From Pseudorhodobacter turbinis (GTDB taxonomy: Bacteria; Pseudomonadota; Alphaproteobacteria; Rhodobacterales; Rhodobacteraceae), in NCBI RefSeq assembly GCF_005234135.1, contig NZ_CP039965.1, forward strand, positions 496,001-560,000: a DNA stretch of 64,000 nt, read 5' to 3'. The number at the start of each line of letters is the position of its first letter. The stretch's first letter is position 1. A program made the translations under genes and the position numbers. Below, one piece after another: positions 54,538 to 64,000 of the stretch. Below the pieces are notes generated by a model that ran no database searches, had not been told where the DNA came from, and was given only the letters and a program-made list of their open reading frames with translations.

Positions 54538-55608
54538 TCACGTTTTATCAGGTCCTTGCGAAGCGGTTTTCATCCAGCGCGGCAAGCGACGCAAGGCCTT
54601 TTGCATCTCTAGATGGGTTTCCATTTTCACCGCCGGATAGCCAAGCAAAACCCGCCCCGCAGGCGCATTGGTAAAGATTTTGGTGGCCCCGCCCGCGATC
54701 ACATCATCGCCGACGAAGATATTGTCGTTCACACCGCATTGCCCCGCCAGAACCACGCGGTTCCCGATGCGCGACGACCCTGCAACCCCGACCTGCCCGC
54801 ACAGCAAACAATCCTGCCCGACCTGAACGTTATGCCCGATATGCACAAGATTATCGAGCTTGGTGCCATCGCCAATAGCGGTATCGCGGATCGTGCCGCG
54901 GTCGATACAGGCATTCGCGCCGATTTCCACATCATCGCCGATACTGACCGCACCAAGCGAATGGATACGTGTCCAGCTTTGCGCGGTCACACCATCACGC
55001 TTGCCAAGGGTCTCGCGGATTTCCTCGACCCCCGATTTTTCCGGCGTCACAAAGGAAAAGCCATCAGCGCCGATCACTGCACCGGGCTGGCAAATGAACC
55101 GATCGCCAATCACCACCCGCGCACCAATCCGCGCGCCTTGCAAAATCAACGCATCCGCCCCGATCCGCGCCCCCTCGGCAATAGAGACATGGCTGGCAAT
55201 ACGCGCATTGGGGCCAATGACCACGCCCGCCCCGATAACCACGAAGGGCGCAATCGCAGCCCCCTCACCGATCTGTGCCGAAGGGTCCACCAATGCCATC
55301 GCATGAATGCCATCCGCGATTACCGGCCCTGCGTCCAGCATCCGCGACAGCCCCGCCATCGCAAGCCGCCCGCGTGGCGCGAATATCGCGGCTTTCAGCC
55401 CCAAGGCTTGCCAATCAGCCCCTTGCCAAAGCAGGGCGGCAACCGCGCTGCCCTTGCCGATACCATCCGCGTATTTCGGGTCCATCGCCAGCGCCAGATG
55501 ATCTGCTGTGGCCGAGGCAGGCTCTGCCGCGCCCGTCACCACCACGGATAAATCCCCCGCCGCCTCTGCGCCGAGGGCTTTTGCGATGTCAGCTATACTA
55601 TGGCCCAT
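54538..55608 (-). CDS. lpxD: UDP-3-O-(3-hydroxyacyl)glucosamine N-acyltransferase (LpxD family)
   Basis: 356 residues from ATG 55608 (AAGGAG 6 nt upstream). An N-terminal uridine-binding domain (about 1-95) is followed by a left-handed beta helix of hexapeptide repeats (about 105-310, e.g. [30 protein letters not shown] with the catalytic-His region [12 protein letters not shown]). It transfers a hydroxyacyl chain from ACP to the glucosamine amine in lipid A synthesis. The usual fabZ-lpxA partners are missing, so this may be a second, specialised LpxD. Confidence 0.9.
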   Translation of the reverse strand: MGHSIADIAKALGAEAAGDLSVVVTGAAEPASATADHLALAMDPKYADGIGKGSAVAALLWQGADWQALGLKAAIFAPRGRLAMAGLSRMLDAGPVIADGIHAMALVDPSAQIGEGAAIAPFVVIGAGVVIGPNARIASHVSIAEGARIGADALILQGARIGARVVIGDRFICQPGAVIGADGFSFVTPEKSGVEEIRETLGKRDGVTAQSWTRIHSLGAVSIGDDVEIGANACIDRGTIRDTAIGDGTKLDNLVHIGHNVQVGQDCLLCGQVGVAGSSRIGNRVVLAGQCGVNDNIFVGDDVIAGGATKIFTNAPAGRVLLGYPAVKMETHLEMQKALRRLPRWMKTASQGPDKT

Positions 55609-55651
55609 AGCCGTCTCCTTTTCAGGGGCAAACCGCCCTTTGACCAAGGAT

Positions 55652-57286
55652 TTAGCCTTGATGCGCCCCCAGTACCACCCCGGCATCCGTCAAGGCGCGA
55701 AAAATCGCAGCGTCACGCCCGTAAACATCGCGGCGATATTCCATCCGCCCTGAGGCCGATGGGTAGGCAGTGTAATACACCAGATGCACAGGCACAGGCA
55801 CCTCAAGGCTTACATTGGTTTCCCGACCGCTCTTGAGATAGCTTTGGAACAGCCCCACCGGATCATCCGTCTGCGCCGCAAGCAGGGCGTAGGCGAAATC
55901 GAAGGGGTCGCTTAGCCGGATGCAGCCATGGCTGAAGGCGCGCACTTCGCGGTTAAACAACGACTTTGACGGCGTATCATGCAGGTAGATATTATAGACA
56001 TTCGGGAACATGAATTTTACCAACCCCAGCGCATTGCTGCTCGAGGGGGGTTGTTTCATCGAATAGGGGAAGGTCCGCGCCGAATAGGAGGCAAAGTTGA
56101 TGGCAGAGCGCGGCACGACACGCCCGCGATTGTCCACAACATTCAGATGCCCAACCGCATTCGGGTTACGCTGCATCATCGGCAGGTATTCTTTGGTGGT
56201 GATCGAACGTGGGATATTCCACGTCGGGTTGATCACCAAATACTCCATCGTATCCGAGAATTCCGGCGACTGACGATCTGCATTCAGCGCCCCGATCACC
56301 GAGCGGGTGGTGAATGTCACGCGGCCATGGTCCACGATCCTGGCAGTAAAATCGGTAAGGTTCACCCAGATATGGCGCGGGCCCCGGTCGATATTCATCC
56401 AGCGCTCACGCTCCATCGCAACGATGACCGATTTCAACCGCTCTTGGGGACCAATGTTAAGCTGTTTGATCGTTGCTGCGTTTGCAACACCATTCGCCTC
56501 CAGCCCCATATCGGTCTGGAAGGCCTGCACAGCCTTTTGGATCGCGGCGTCATAACTTGCTGTCACGCTGCGCGGCAAATAGTTCAGCGCCACCAAGCGG
56601 TCGCGTAGCTGCAACACCGCAGGCCCCGTTGCGCCGGGCTTCAGGCTTTTGGCTGCAACCTGCGGGCCCCAGTCGCTGCGCTGTTCCAGCTCAAACTTGG
56701 TACGCATCAATTGGGCATAGGCCTGCGTGCGCGGCGGCAATGATTTCAGAAAGGCCACAGGGTCGGAGGCCGCGAACGCCTCTAGGTTGGCGCGGCGGTC
56801 ACGGACAGGCACTTCCAGCTTGATCTCATTCACGACCTTGCCGGGGACCAGCGCACCGGTTTGCACATCACGGGCGTAATCCAGCAGCGCGCGGGTCATC
56901 CGGACATCCAGCCGCCCGCGGTCACCCTCGGTCCGCGCTGCCTTTGCGGCCGCGATCAATTCGGCCACATCATAGCGCGCGACCGGCAATCCATGCACGC
57001 CCGCGTCCGACAACGCTGCCAGCAAAGCAGAGCGGCGGGCCTCTTGCCCCTGCCCCATCCAGATCGGGGCGTAATCAGAATCATGGTAAAATTCAGCAAT
57101 CGCTTTGTCATTCGCCGCCGCCGCAGCAACCGACTGACGGAAGGCGCTGGTCTCTTTTTCGATGGAAAAGGCGACCTTGATCTGTGCCACGCCCGGATTT
57201 ACCGCCGCACCACACATCAGCGCAGAAAGCAGAAAAACCTTCGCCCCTCGGATCAACGGGAGCGGGGACACAGTTTGATAACGCAT
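55652..57286 (-). CDS. L,D-transpeptidase (YcbB type) with peptidoglycan-binding domain
   Basis: 544 residues from ATG 57286 (AGAGG 5 nt upstream). A signal peptide (about 1-34, ending GVAQ) leads into an N-terminal domain, a peptidoglycan-binding module ([20 protein letters not shown], about 215-275), and the YkuD catalytic domain ending in [15 protein letters not shown] with the catalytic Cys. It makes 3-3 crosslinks or attaches proteins to peptidoglycan in the periplasm. Confidence 0.93.
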   Translation of the reverse strand: MRYQTVSPLPLIRGAKVFLLSALMCGAAVNPGVAQIKVAFSIEKETSAFRQSVAAAAANDKAIAEFYHDSDYAPIWMGQGQEARRSALLAALSDAGVHGLPVARYDVAELIAAAKAARTEGDRGRLDVRMTRALLDYARDVQTGALVPGKVVNEIKLEVPVRDRRANLEAFAASDPVAFLKSLPPRTQAYAQLMRTKFELEQRSDWGPQVAAKSLKPGATGPAVLQLRDRLVALNYLPRSVTASYDAAIQKAVQAFQTDMGLEANGVANAATIKQLNIGPQERLKSVIVAMERERWMNIDRGPRHIWVNLTDFTARIVDHGRVTFTTRSVIGALNADRQSPEFSDTMEYLVINPTWNIPRSITTKEYLPMMQRNPNAVGHLNVVDNRGRVVPRSAINFASYSARTFPYSMKQPPSSSNALGLVKFMFPNVYNIYLHDTPSKSLFNREVRAFSHGCIRLSDPFDFAYALLAAQTDDPVGLFQSYLKSGRETNVSLEVPVPVHLVYYTAYPSASGRMEYRRDVYGRDAAIFRALTDAGVVLGAHQG

Positions 57287-57593
57287 AATAACCTCTAGCA
57301 GCAGTGCACTTAGGCCTAAAGGCACCAAGATGCTGTGTTTTGTCCACCTTCAACCCTGCCGAAAGGCTACATACTGTCGCATTTCAGGCACATGGCATGT
57401 TTTTGCCACAGTATTCGCCCCCACAGCCTATGTTAAGCAATTTTTTGCCTATCGGAGGGCATCCTCTGCAAGGCGAGCAATCCGCTATTGGGTTGCGATT
57501 CGAGTTGTGCAATAAGTAAGGCGCACTTGGGCAGAGTAGCAGCAAAGGCCGCTCTAAAGCGGCAGAATACAAGCGACGGGACAGGCGCTCAGA
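57287..57593. other. Divergent promoter region
   Basis: About 300 bp between the L,D-transpeptidase and the DUF882 gene, with start codons pointing outward. No gene-like frame; it should contain both promoters. Confidence 0.5.
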
Positions 57594-58163
57594 ATGATGA
57601 ATGAAACATCGACAATGATCTCGCGGCGCGGGCTGCTTGGCGCATTTGCGGCAACCGCAGTAATAGCGACGCCAACATATAGCCACGCTTTCAGCTTTCT
57701 GCGCGGGGCAGGCGATATTCGTCGCTTGAAGATGTATTCGGGCCGCACGGGTGAAAACCTTGACACGATCTATTGGGTCGACGGTGATTACATCAAAGAA
57801 GCGTTGGCCGAGATCAATCACTTCATGCGCGACTGGCGTACAGGCACCTCCATCGACATCGACCCGCGCACCGTTGATATTATGGCGGCCTCGCACCGTT
57901 TGATGGATGCTTCCGAACCCTACATGATGCTTTCGGGGTACCGAAGCCCGAAGACCAACGCGATGCTACGGTCGAAATCACGCGGCGTTGCCAAGCACTC
58001 GTTGCATATGGTTGGGCAAGCGGCTGATCTTCGGTTGAAGTCCCGCTCTATCGGGCAAATGGCCAAGGCAGCCAAAGCCTGCGCATCGGGTGGTGTCGGT
58101 TCTTACAGCCGGTCGAACTTTGTCCATATGGATTGCGGCCCTGTACGCAGCTGGGGCGGCTGA
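57594..58163 (+). CDS. DUF882 / YcbK-like M15-type peptidase
   Basis: 189 residues. A twin-arginine-like signal (SRRGLLGAFAATAVIA, cleavage near SHA) leads into a D-Ala-D-Ala carboxypeptidase-like fold: LSGYRSPKTNAML, SLHMVGQAADLRL (His and Asp zinc ligands) and FVHMDCGPVRSWGG (last His). It probably trims peptidoglycan peptides in the periplasm. In YcbK/YcbB-type arrangements it lies by an L,D-transpeptidase, as here. Ends in a clear terminator. Confidence 0.92.
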   Translation: MMNETSTMISRRGLLGAFAATAVIATPTYSHAFSFLRGAGDIRRLKMYSGRTGENLDTIYWVDGDYIKEALAEINHFMRDWRTGTSIDIDPRTVDIMAASHRLMDASEPYMMLSGYRSPKTNAMLRSKSRGVAKHSLHMVGQAADLRLKSRSIGQMAKAAKACASGGVGSYSRSNFVHMDCGPVRSWGG

Positions 58164-58185
58164 TCACGCCATCACGGACGCCAAA

Positions 58186-58208
58186 GGCACCCTTCGGGGT
58201 GCTTTTTT
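58186..58208 (+). terminator. Rho-independent terminator of the DUF882 gene
   Basis: GGCACCC TTC GGGGTGC hairpin followed by six T. It lies 22 bp behind the stop codon. Confidence 0.88.
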
Positions 58209-58247
58209 ATTGGCCACAGCAGGGGCACGCCACGAATGGCGCCCTGC

Positions 58248-58952
58248 TCACTTACGGCGAAACGTCAGATAGTGCTGCGGGCGCCCCTCACGGATGGCTT
58301 TTTGCTCATAGCGGGTAGAGATCCAATCCTCCCACGGGGTCGCGGATTGGCTGATCAGATCAAACCCGGCCACAGGTACCTCTTCCAATGTCTGGCGCAC
58401 ATAGTCGCAAATATCTGTTGCCACGCGGAACTCTGCCCCCGGTTTCATCACCCGCGCCAAGGGCAGCAGATGGTTCGGGGTCACGAAACGCCGCCGATGA
58501 TGGCGCGCTTTTGGCCAGGGGTCAGGATAGTTCAGGAAGGTCTTGTCGATACAAGCATCCGGCAAGATATCAAACAACGCCCGCACATCCTCGGGGTGGA
58601 CGCAGAGGTTTTCGACACCAGCCGCCCGAATTTTCCCCAAAAGCATCGCCACGCCATTCACATAAGGCTCACAGCCGACGATCCCCACATCAGGATAGCG
58701 CGCGGCCATATGCACAAGATGCTCCCCGCCGCCAAAGCCGATCTCAAGCCACAAAGGCCGCCCGTCGGCAAAGAAGGTCGCGGGGTCCACCACATGCCGG
58801 TCAGGGTTATCCGCCTGACTGGTGCCCACGGGGCGCAGCGCCTCCAGATCTTCCTCCAGATAGGTTTTCTGACTGGTGCGCAGTGTTTTGCCACGGTGCC
58901 GCCCGTAAAAATTGCGACGTTCCGGCGTGGTTTCTGTGTGATCTTCGGACAT
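58248..58952 (-). CDS. trmB: tRNA (guanine-N7-)-methyltransferase
   Basis: 234 residues from ATG 58952 (GGGGGGCGAG just upstream). The SAM fold has [45 protein letters not shown] and the TrmB signature [21 protein letters not shown]. It makes m7G46 in tRNA. In-frame codons further upstream lie in the gap to aroQ and are not conserved. Confidence 0.95.
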   Translation of the reverse strand: MSEDHTETTPERRNFYGRHRGKTLRTSQKTYLEEDLEALRPVGTSQADNPDRHVVDPATFFADGRPLWLEIGFGGGEHLVHMAARYPDVGIVGCEPYVNGVAMLLGKIRAAGVENLCVHPEDVRALFDILPDACIDKTFLNYPDPWPKARHHRRRFVTPNHLLPLARVMKPGAEFRVATDICDYVRQTLEEVPVAGFDLISQSATPWEDWISTRYEQKAIREGRPQHYLTFRRK

Positions 58953-59089
58953 CTCGCCCCCCATGGCTGCGCGCGGGGCGTAGCCCGTGGCGCGCGCAAG
59001 GTCAAGTCCAACCCCCAATATGCCATGAGGGCGTTGCAATTTCGGGCCTGCGGGGCGAAGCTGTCGCGAACCATGCCAAGGACCCCATG

Positions 59090-59524
59090 ATGAAGACGAT
59101 CTATCTGCTGAACGGCCCCAACCTGAACCTACTGGGCAAACGCCAGCCCGAGATTTACGGGCATGAAACGCTTGCCGATGTAGAGCGCGACTGCGCGGCT
59201 TTGGCCCGTGACTTGAGGCTGGGGCTGGAAACGTTCCAGTCCAACCATGAGGGCGCGATCATCGACAAGATCCATGAGGCCCGCGACAAAGCGGCGGGGA
59301 TCGTGATCAACCCTGCCGCCTTCACCCATACCTCGGTCGCGATTCTGGATGCGCTCAACGCCTTTGACGGGCCGGTGATCGAGGTCCATATCTCCAACGT
59401 TCACAAGCGCGAGGCCTTCCGCCATCACTCTTATGTCTCTCGGCGCGCCGAGGGGGTGATCGCGGGGTTGGGCACCGAAGGCTATAGCGCCGCGCTGCGC
59501 CATCTGGCAAAGCTGCTGGACTAA
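59090..59524 (+). CDS. aroQ: 3-dehydroquinate dehydratase, type II
   Basis: 144 residues, a dodecameric flavodoxin-like enzyme of the shikimate pathway. Motifs: [18 protein letters not shown] (active-site Arg and Tyr), [33 protein letters not shown] and [17 protein letters not shown]. Two ATGs stand in tandem (59087, 59090); AAGGA is 7 nt before the second. The TAA lies inside the shared hairpin region with glyS. Confidence 0.95.
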   Translation: MKTIYLLNGPNLNLLGKRQPEIYGHETLADVERDCAALARDLRLGLETFQSNHEGAIIDKIHEARDKAAGIVINPAAFTHTSVAILDALNAFDGPVIEVHISNVHKREAFRHHSYVSRRAEGVIAGLGTEGYSAALRHLAKLLD

Positions 59525-59551
59525 AAGACAGGCGGCCCGTGGGCCACCTGT
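59523..59551 (-). terminator. Terminator of the glyS transcript
   Basis: ACAGGTGGCCC / GGGCCGCCTGT stem with one mismatch; on the minus strand it is followed by CTTTT. It lies about 15 bp behind glyS and overlaps the aroQ stop, so it may also end the aroQ transcript. Confidence 0.65.
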
Positions 59552-59565
59552 TCCAAGCTGGGGGG

Positions 59566-61878
59566 TTAACCCTCGATCTTGGTCAGATCCGCCACCGGCG
59601 CACAGGCCGCGCGGATACGGTGGAGCAGGTTGAGGCGATTGCGGCGGATGATCTCGCTTTCGGCATTGACCTGCACCGCCTCGAAAAACGCATCGATCGG
59701 CGCGCGAAGTTTGGCCAGTTCGGCCATGGCGGTGGCGAAATCTTCGGCCTCCATCGCGGGTTTGATCGTGGTCTCGGCGGTATCAAGGGCGGCAAACAAG
59801 GCGCGCTCGGCCTCGGTTTCGGCGAATTTCACATCAGCCCCGTAAGAGTATTCGACGCCGTCCTTTGTTTCCGCTTGGGTCAGGATGTTATTGGCGCGTT
59901 TGAACCCTTGCAGCAGGTTCGTGCCATCCTCCGAGGTGATGAACCCGTTAAGCGCACGGGCGCGATTGACCAGCAGCGTCAGGTCATCATTGCCGGGCAT
60001 CGCGATGCAGGCGTCAATGATGTCGTGGCGAATACCCTCGTCGCGCAGGAAGACTTTTAGGCGGTCGTGGAAGAAGGCAATCAGATCGTCTCGTGCTGGA
60101 ACAAATTGGCTTCGCCATTCAATCCCAGATCTTTGGCCGACAAAATACTCAGCAACCTTTGCAGCGTGGCCACGAATGTGCCTCGCCTTTATTCCAGCCG
60201 TCAGTCCAGAATTAATTTGCTCGATTTCACTGTCCGCCACACCAGAAAGGAAAGCTACAATCTCTTTTGCAACTTCCGCCCCCTGCTCGAAATCGCCAAC
60301 GATCTGATTGACAATGCTCTCTTCAAGCGCTTTTAATTGCGGACGCCTAATTATTTCCATCCCGAAATCAATCGTATCCCAAAGGCTCGTTCGCACCCCA
60401 TTCCCCAAAATCAACCGGATAACCCCAAGGGCTGCACGACGCAGGGCAAAGGGGTCTTTGCTGCCGGTGGGCTTTTCATCAATCGCCCAGAAGCCTGTCA
60501 ACGTGTCGATCTTATCGGCCAATGCAACGGCAACAGAAACCGGGTCACTTGGCACAGCATCGGTGGGGCCAAGGGGCGAGTAATGGGCCTTGCAGGCATC
60601 GGCCACCGCATCGGGCAGACCCGCGGCACGGGCGTAATATCCGCCCATGGTGCCTTGCAGCTCGGGGAATTCGCCGACCATGGCCGATTGTAGATCGGCC
60701 TTGGCGACGCGGGCGGCTTGCTCGGCCAGATCGGGGTCAGCACCGACCATCGGCGCGATTTCACGCGCGAGGGCGGCAATGCGCAGCACCCGGTCGGCCT
60801 GACTGCCCAGCTTGTTGTGGAAGGTGACCGAGGCAAGCCCCGCGCCCATGCCGTCCAGCCCTTTGGCCGCAACGGTGCGCAGATCGTTTTCCCAAAAGAA
60901 TTTCGCATCCGACAGCCGCGCCGAGAGCACCTTGTTGTTGCCCGCCAGAATGGTCGCGCCATGATCGGCGGTTTCGCGGTTGGCAACGGTCACAAAGCCT
61001 TCAATCCGGCCCGTCTTGGGGTTGCGGACCGAAAAGAATTTCTGATGCTCTTTCATCGAGGTTTGCAGCACCTCGGCGGGCAGGCCCAAGAAATCCTCAC
61101 CGATGCGGCCCAGCAAGACCACCGGCCATTCGACCAGCCCCGCAACCTCGGACAAAAGCCCCACATCGGGGACCAGTTCCAAGCCGGATGCAAAGGCCTG
61201 ATTTTGCGCGTCTTGCCAGATTGCGGCCTCACGCTCAGCCGGGTCCAGCATCACGAAGGCGCGGCGCAGCTTGGTGCAGTAATCGTCAAAACCTGTCACC
61301 GCAAAGCGGCCCGGCGCCATGAAACGGTGGCCCTCGGTGGTGTTGCCCGACGTCAGATGATCGACCGTGACCGGCACGACCTGCGCGCCATCCTCGGCCG
61401 AGAGGATGCACAGGATCGAATGCAGCGGGCGCACCCAACGCAAGCTCCCCGCACCCCAACGCATGGATTTGGGCCAAGGGAAGTTGCGGATCGCATGTTC
61501 CAGAACCTCGGCGATGATGTCGGACGCGGCACGGCCCGGCTTTTCCATCACCGCGAAATAGACCTGACCCTTTTTGTCGTCGCGGATCTGCAACTGGTCC
61601 TGGGTCAATCCGGTAGAGCGTAAAAACCCCTGCAAGGCGGCCTCGGGCGCGCCGACTTTGGGGCCTTTGCGTTCCTCGCGCACGGGTTTGCTTTCGGCCA
61701 AGAGCCCCTCAACCGTCAGGACCAAACGGCGCGGCGTGGAAAACGCACCGGCACTTTCATAGGTTAGCCCCGCCTCGACCAGCCCGTCAGTGACCAGCTT
61801 TTTAAGGTCGGCGGCCGCGCGGGCCTGCATACGGGCGGGGATTTCCTCGGAAAAGAGTTCAAGCAGCATATCGGGCAT
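59566..61878 (-). CDS. glyS: Glycyl-tRNA synthetase beta subunit
   Basis: 770 residues, slightly longer than the usual about 690. The N-terminal MLLELFSEEIPARMQ, FQPSTRR-like TPRRLVLTVEGL region, SMRWG, TEGHRFM and a C-terminal anticodon-binding region (INRLNLLHRIRAACAPVADLTKIEG end) match GlyS of the tetrameric alpha2beta2 type. The middle has an Asn/Glu/Ile-rich stretch (about 505-610) of somewhat different composition. It follows the DUF6446-like gene by 3 bp. Confidence 0.95.
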   Translation of the reverse strand: MPDMLLELFSEEIPARMQARAAADLKKLVTDGLVEAGLTYESAGAFSTPRRLVLTVEGLLAESKPVREERKGPKVGAPEAALQGFLRSTGLTQDQLQIRDDKKGQVYFAVMEKPGRAASDIIAEVLEHAIRNFPWPKSMRWGAGSLRWVRPLHSILCILSAEDGAQVVPVTVDHLTSGNTTEGHRFMAPGRFAVTGFDDYCTKLRRAFVMLDPAEREAAIWQDAQNQAFASGLELVPDVGLLSEVAGLVEWPVVLLGRIGEDFLGLPAEVLQTSMKEHQKFFSVRNPKTGRIEGFVTVANRETADHGATILAGNNKVLSARLSDAKFFWENDLRTVAAKGLDGMGAGLASVTFHNKLGSQADRVLRIAALAREIAPMVGADPDLAEQAARVAKADLQSAMVGEFPELQGTMGGYYARAAGLPDAVADACKAHYSPLGPTDAVPSDPVSVAVALADKIDTLTGFWAIDEKPTGSKDPFALRRAALGVIRLILGNGVRTSLWDTIDFGMEIIRRPQLKALEESIVNQIVGDFEQGAEVAKEIVAFLSGVADSEIEQINSGLTAGIKARHIRGHAAKVAEYFVGQRSGIEWRSQFVPARDDLIAFFHDRLKVFLRDEGIRHDIIDACIAMPGNDDLTLLVNRARALNGFITSEDGTNLLQGFKRANNILTQAETKDGVEYSYGADVKFAETEAERALFAALDTAETTIKPAMEAEDFATAMAELAKLRAPIDAFFEAVQVNAESEIIRRNRLNLLHRIRAACAPVADLTKIEG

Positions 61879-61881
61879 GGG

Positions 61882-62397
61882 TTATTTCTCCGGGCAGTCG
61901 GCGGGTGCGGGCGCGCCGTTGAAAACGACCTCTCCGCAGTGATTGATCTGGTTCCACGCATAGGCGCGGCCGTCGTCCATGATGGCTATGACACGGTCGA
62001 TACCGTATTGGATGTTTTCCTCGCCCAAATAGGCAATGGCGTGACCTTCTTCCAGCGCCTGACCGATGGCCTGCGCGTCAAAGCAGTCGAACCAGCCGGG
62101 GGCGACAAGCGGCGTGGCGCCGTCATAAAGACGGTAGGTCTCGGTCAGCATCGCCATGCTTTGCGGTGTGCGAAAACAGGCACGAAAGCGGATGGGAGAG
62201 CTGTCTGCGTCTATGCCTTCAAAGCCCTCGATCAGCAAAGGTTCGGCCACGCCGTCCAGCGTGGTCATGCGAATTTCAGCCGCGGGGCTGCTGGCCTCTA
62301 CCACTTGGTAGTAACCGTAGACCTGCAAATAATAGATGGCAGCGCCTGCCAGAAGTGCGGATATCACAATCGCCCCTACAAATATTCTGCCGATCAC
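61882..62397 (-). CDS. Conserved small membrane-anchored protein (DUF6446-like)
   Basis: 171 residues from GTG 62397, which overlaps the glyQ stop as GTGA. One N-terminal membrane segment ([25 protein letters not shown]) is followed by a periplasmic domain with paired cysteines: [24 protein letters not shown], and a C-terminal ADCPEK. I associate it with DUF6446, a Rhodobacterales family found between glyQ and glyS, from memory; function unknown. Co-translation with the synthetase genes is clear from spacing. Confidence 0.8.
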   Translation of the reverse strand: MIGRIFVGAIVISALLAGAAIYYLQVYGYYQVVEASSPAAEIRMTTLDGVAEPLLIEGFEGIDADSSPIRFRACFRTPQSMAMLTETYRLYDGATPLVAPGWFDCFDAQAIGQALEEGHAIAYLGEENIQYGIDRVIAIMDDGRAYAWNQINHCGEVVFNGAPAPADCPEK

Positions 62398-63329
62398 AGC
62401 GTTTCCAGTTCTGCCCCTGCGGCTTCGGTTTTCACGAAGGCATCGGCGCAGGCCTTGGCCAAGGTGCGCACCCGACCGATATAGGCCTGGCGTTCGGTGA
62501 CCGAGATCACGCCGCGCGCATCGAGCAGGTTGAACAGATGGCTGGCCTTGATGCATTGGTCATAGGCGGGATGCGCCATGATGATACGCCGACCCGCACT
62601 GTCCACCGCATCGGCGGCAAGGGTGGCGATACATTCGGCCTCGGCATCCTTGAAGTGCTGCAACAGCGTGTCGGTGTTGGCCTGATCAAAGTTCCAGCGG
62701 CTGTATTCCTGTTCGGTCTGGCGAAAGACATCGCCGTATTTCAACGCAATCGGCGCGTCGGGATCATTATAGGGCATATCCATGACGTGATCGACGCCCA
62801 GAATATACATCGCAAGCCGTTCCAAGCCATAGGTCAACTCACCCGAAACAGGGTGGCAATCATGGCCGCCGACCTGCTGGAAATAGGTGAACTGGCTGAC
62901 TTCCATGCCGTCGCACCAGACCTCCCAGCCAAGGCCCCATGCGCCAAGCGTCGGGCTTTCCCAGTCATCCTCGACAAAGCGGATGTCATGGAGATCCATA
63001 TCGATACCGATCGCCGCCAGCGATCCAAGATAGAGCGCTTGCAGATCCGGCGGGCTGGGTTTGATCAGCACCTGATACTGGTAGTAATGCTGCAACCGGT
63101 TCGGGTTTTCGCCGTAACGCCCGTCGGTCGGGCGGCGCGAGGGCTGGACATAGGCCGCGGCCCATGGCTTGTTGCCCAGTGATCGCAGGGTCGTGGCAGG
63201 GTGAAACGTGCCCGCGCCAACCTCCATGTCATAGGGTTGCAACACAGCACAGCCCTTACCGGACCAATAGGTCATCAGGCGCAAGATGATCTCTTGAAAA
63301 CTGCGCGGGGGGGTCGGCTTTTGGGTCAT
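62394..63329 (-). CDS. glyQ: Glycyl-tRNA synthetase alpha subunit
   Basis: 311 residues, normal for GlyQ. Features: [63 protein letters not shown] and [13 protein letters not shown]. It forms the catalytic core with GlyS. ATG 63329 has AAAGGG 6 nt upstream; an ATG two codons earlier is too close to it. First gene of glyQ-DUF6446-glyS. Confidence 0.96.
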   Translation of the reverse strand: MTQKPTPPRSFQEIILRLMTYWSGKGCAVLQPYDMEVGAGTFHPATTLRSLGNKPWAAAYVQPSRRPTDGRYGENPNRLQHYYQYQVLIKPSPPDLQALYLGSLAAIGIDMDLHDIRFVEDDWESPTLGAWGLGWEVWCDGMEVSQFTYFQQVGGHDCHPVSGELTYGLERLAMYILGVDHVMDMPYNDPDAPIALKYGDVFRQTEQEYSRWNFDQANTDTLLQHFKDAEAECIATLAADAVDSAGRRIIMAHPAYDQCIKASHLFNLLDARGVISVTERQAYIGRVRTLAKACADAFVKTEAAGAELETL

Positions 63330-63531
63330 GCGCATCCCTTTGCGGCTGAAACAGGTTTTGCGCATTGAATAGGCAAAGGGCCCGACAGGGTCAATGCCCC
63401 GCTTGTTCGCTTGATTGTGACGCGCAAAAAACGCCTCAACGGGCAGCCCACTCTGGCAATCTACGCGATTTTGTGGTTTCGCACCCTTATCAAGTATTAC
63501 ACGCACCGAAACGAGGGCCCCATGCCGAAGT

Positions 63532-64000
63532 ATCTATCACTCTTTACCCTCCTCTTTTGGTCGCTCTTCGCCAGCTTGGCCTCTGCCCAAGACCGCGCAT
63601 GGGTACAGATTGAGGCACGCCCGACCCTGGCCCAAGCCGAGGAGCGCGCCCGCGCCTATGCCGGTGCCTTCAGTGATGTGGCGGGCTTTCGGATGGCCTC
63701 GGGGTGGTACGCAATCGCGCTTGGCCCCTATGACCCCGATACCGCCCTGTCCCGGCTGGCACAATTGCGCCGTGACAATCTGATCCCCGCAGACAGCTTT
63801 GTCGCCAATGGGGAGCAATACCGTGGGGGATTCTGGCCTTTGGGCCAAGACCCGATGAGCGCGCCTTTGAACGGTGCCGCCCTGCCCCCGCCAGTTGTCA
63901 CGGCCCCGCTTGCCACCGCCCCACAACCTTTTGTGGAGCCTGTAGAAACCTTGCAGCAGGCGCGCCGCTCTGAACAGGCCCTCTCGCCAGAAGCGCGCAG
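63532..64000 (+). CDS. Secreted protein with SPOR-like N-terminal domain (3' part beyond window)
   Basis: About 156 residues are visible. A signal peptide ([21 protein letters not shown]) is followed by [21 protein letters not shown] and [21 protein letters not shown], a SPOR-like sugar-binding pattern, then a Pro/Ala-rich linker. In related genomes such starts often precede a peptidoglycan-binding and trypsin-like peptidase domain, but that part is outside the window. It is divergent from glyQ across about 200 bp. Confidence 0.8.

Overview
The window looks like chromosomal DNA of a GC-rich alphaproteobacterium, most likely Rhodobacterales (Roseobacter type). Evidence is the hutF-type histidine pathway, an RNase E with a CxxC zinc link, a DksA with only one cysteine, a DUF6446-like gene between glyQ and glyS, and a secreted RTX protein with a C-terminal Hint domain. 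No rRNA marker is present, so the family placement is inference.

Layout. 1-9.9 kb: a TRAP-type binding protein (cut by the window edge), then a five-gene minus-strand histidine operon (hutI-hutH-CoA transferase-acyl-CoA dehydrogenase-hutU), divergent from hutF-hutC. The two CoA genes are embedded by 4-bp overlaps between hutH and hutU. 10-10.84 kb: a Bax inhibitor-1 family gene with a terminator. 10.9-24.2 kb: an accessory island with different codon usage. It holds a tyrosine recombinase, an IS3-type remnant, and one minus-strand operon hsdR-hsdM-hsdS-HipA-like kinase-DUF3037. Its hsdS is split by an intact 1258-bp IS3-family element with a 3-bp target duplication; clean excision would restore the frame exactly. 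A membrane-anchored protein with an RX4H (HEPN-like) motif, a small unknown gene and decayed fragments follow.

24.2-35.4 kb: housekeeping genes resume on the minus strand: rpmG, the RNase P RNA (rnpB), an amidase, a lipoprotein, gatC-gatA, a P450 coupled to a membrane alpha/beta hydrolase, ccdA and rne. A decayed MobA-like nucleotidyltransferase follows. 35.4-39.3 kb: the RTX/Hint protein and tRNA-Leu(CAA). 39.3-50.5 kb: a zinc metallopeptidase, YqaA-dsbB, a cation/proton antiporter, dgt, erpA, xthA, an FAD monooxygenase, dksA, a MoxR/small membrane protein/CoxE-like trio and an M48 peptidase. 50.5-64 kb: pxpB-pxpC-pxpA (5-oxoprolinase), an LpxD-ACP-ketosynthase trio, an L,D-transpeptidase, a DUF882 protein, trmB, aroQ, glyQ-DUF6446-glyS, and the start of a secreted protein.

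Two systems deserve most attention. First, the CoA transferase/acyl-CoA dehydrogenase pair inside the hut operon could oxidise a saturated urocanate analogue (imidazole propionate) into the pathway. Second, the type I restriction operon carries a translationally coupled HipA-like kinase plus DUF3037 module and has an apparently reversible IS lesion in its specificity subunit.
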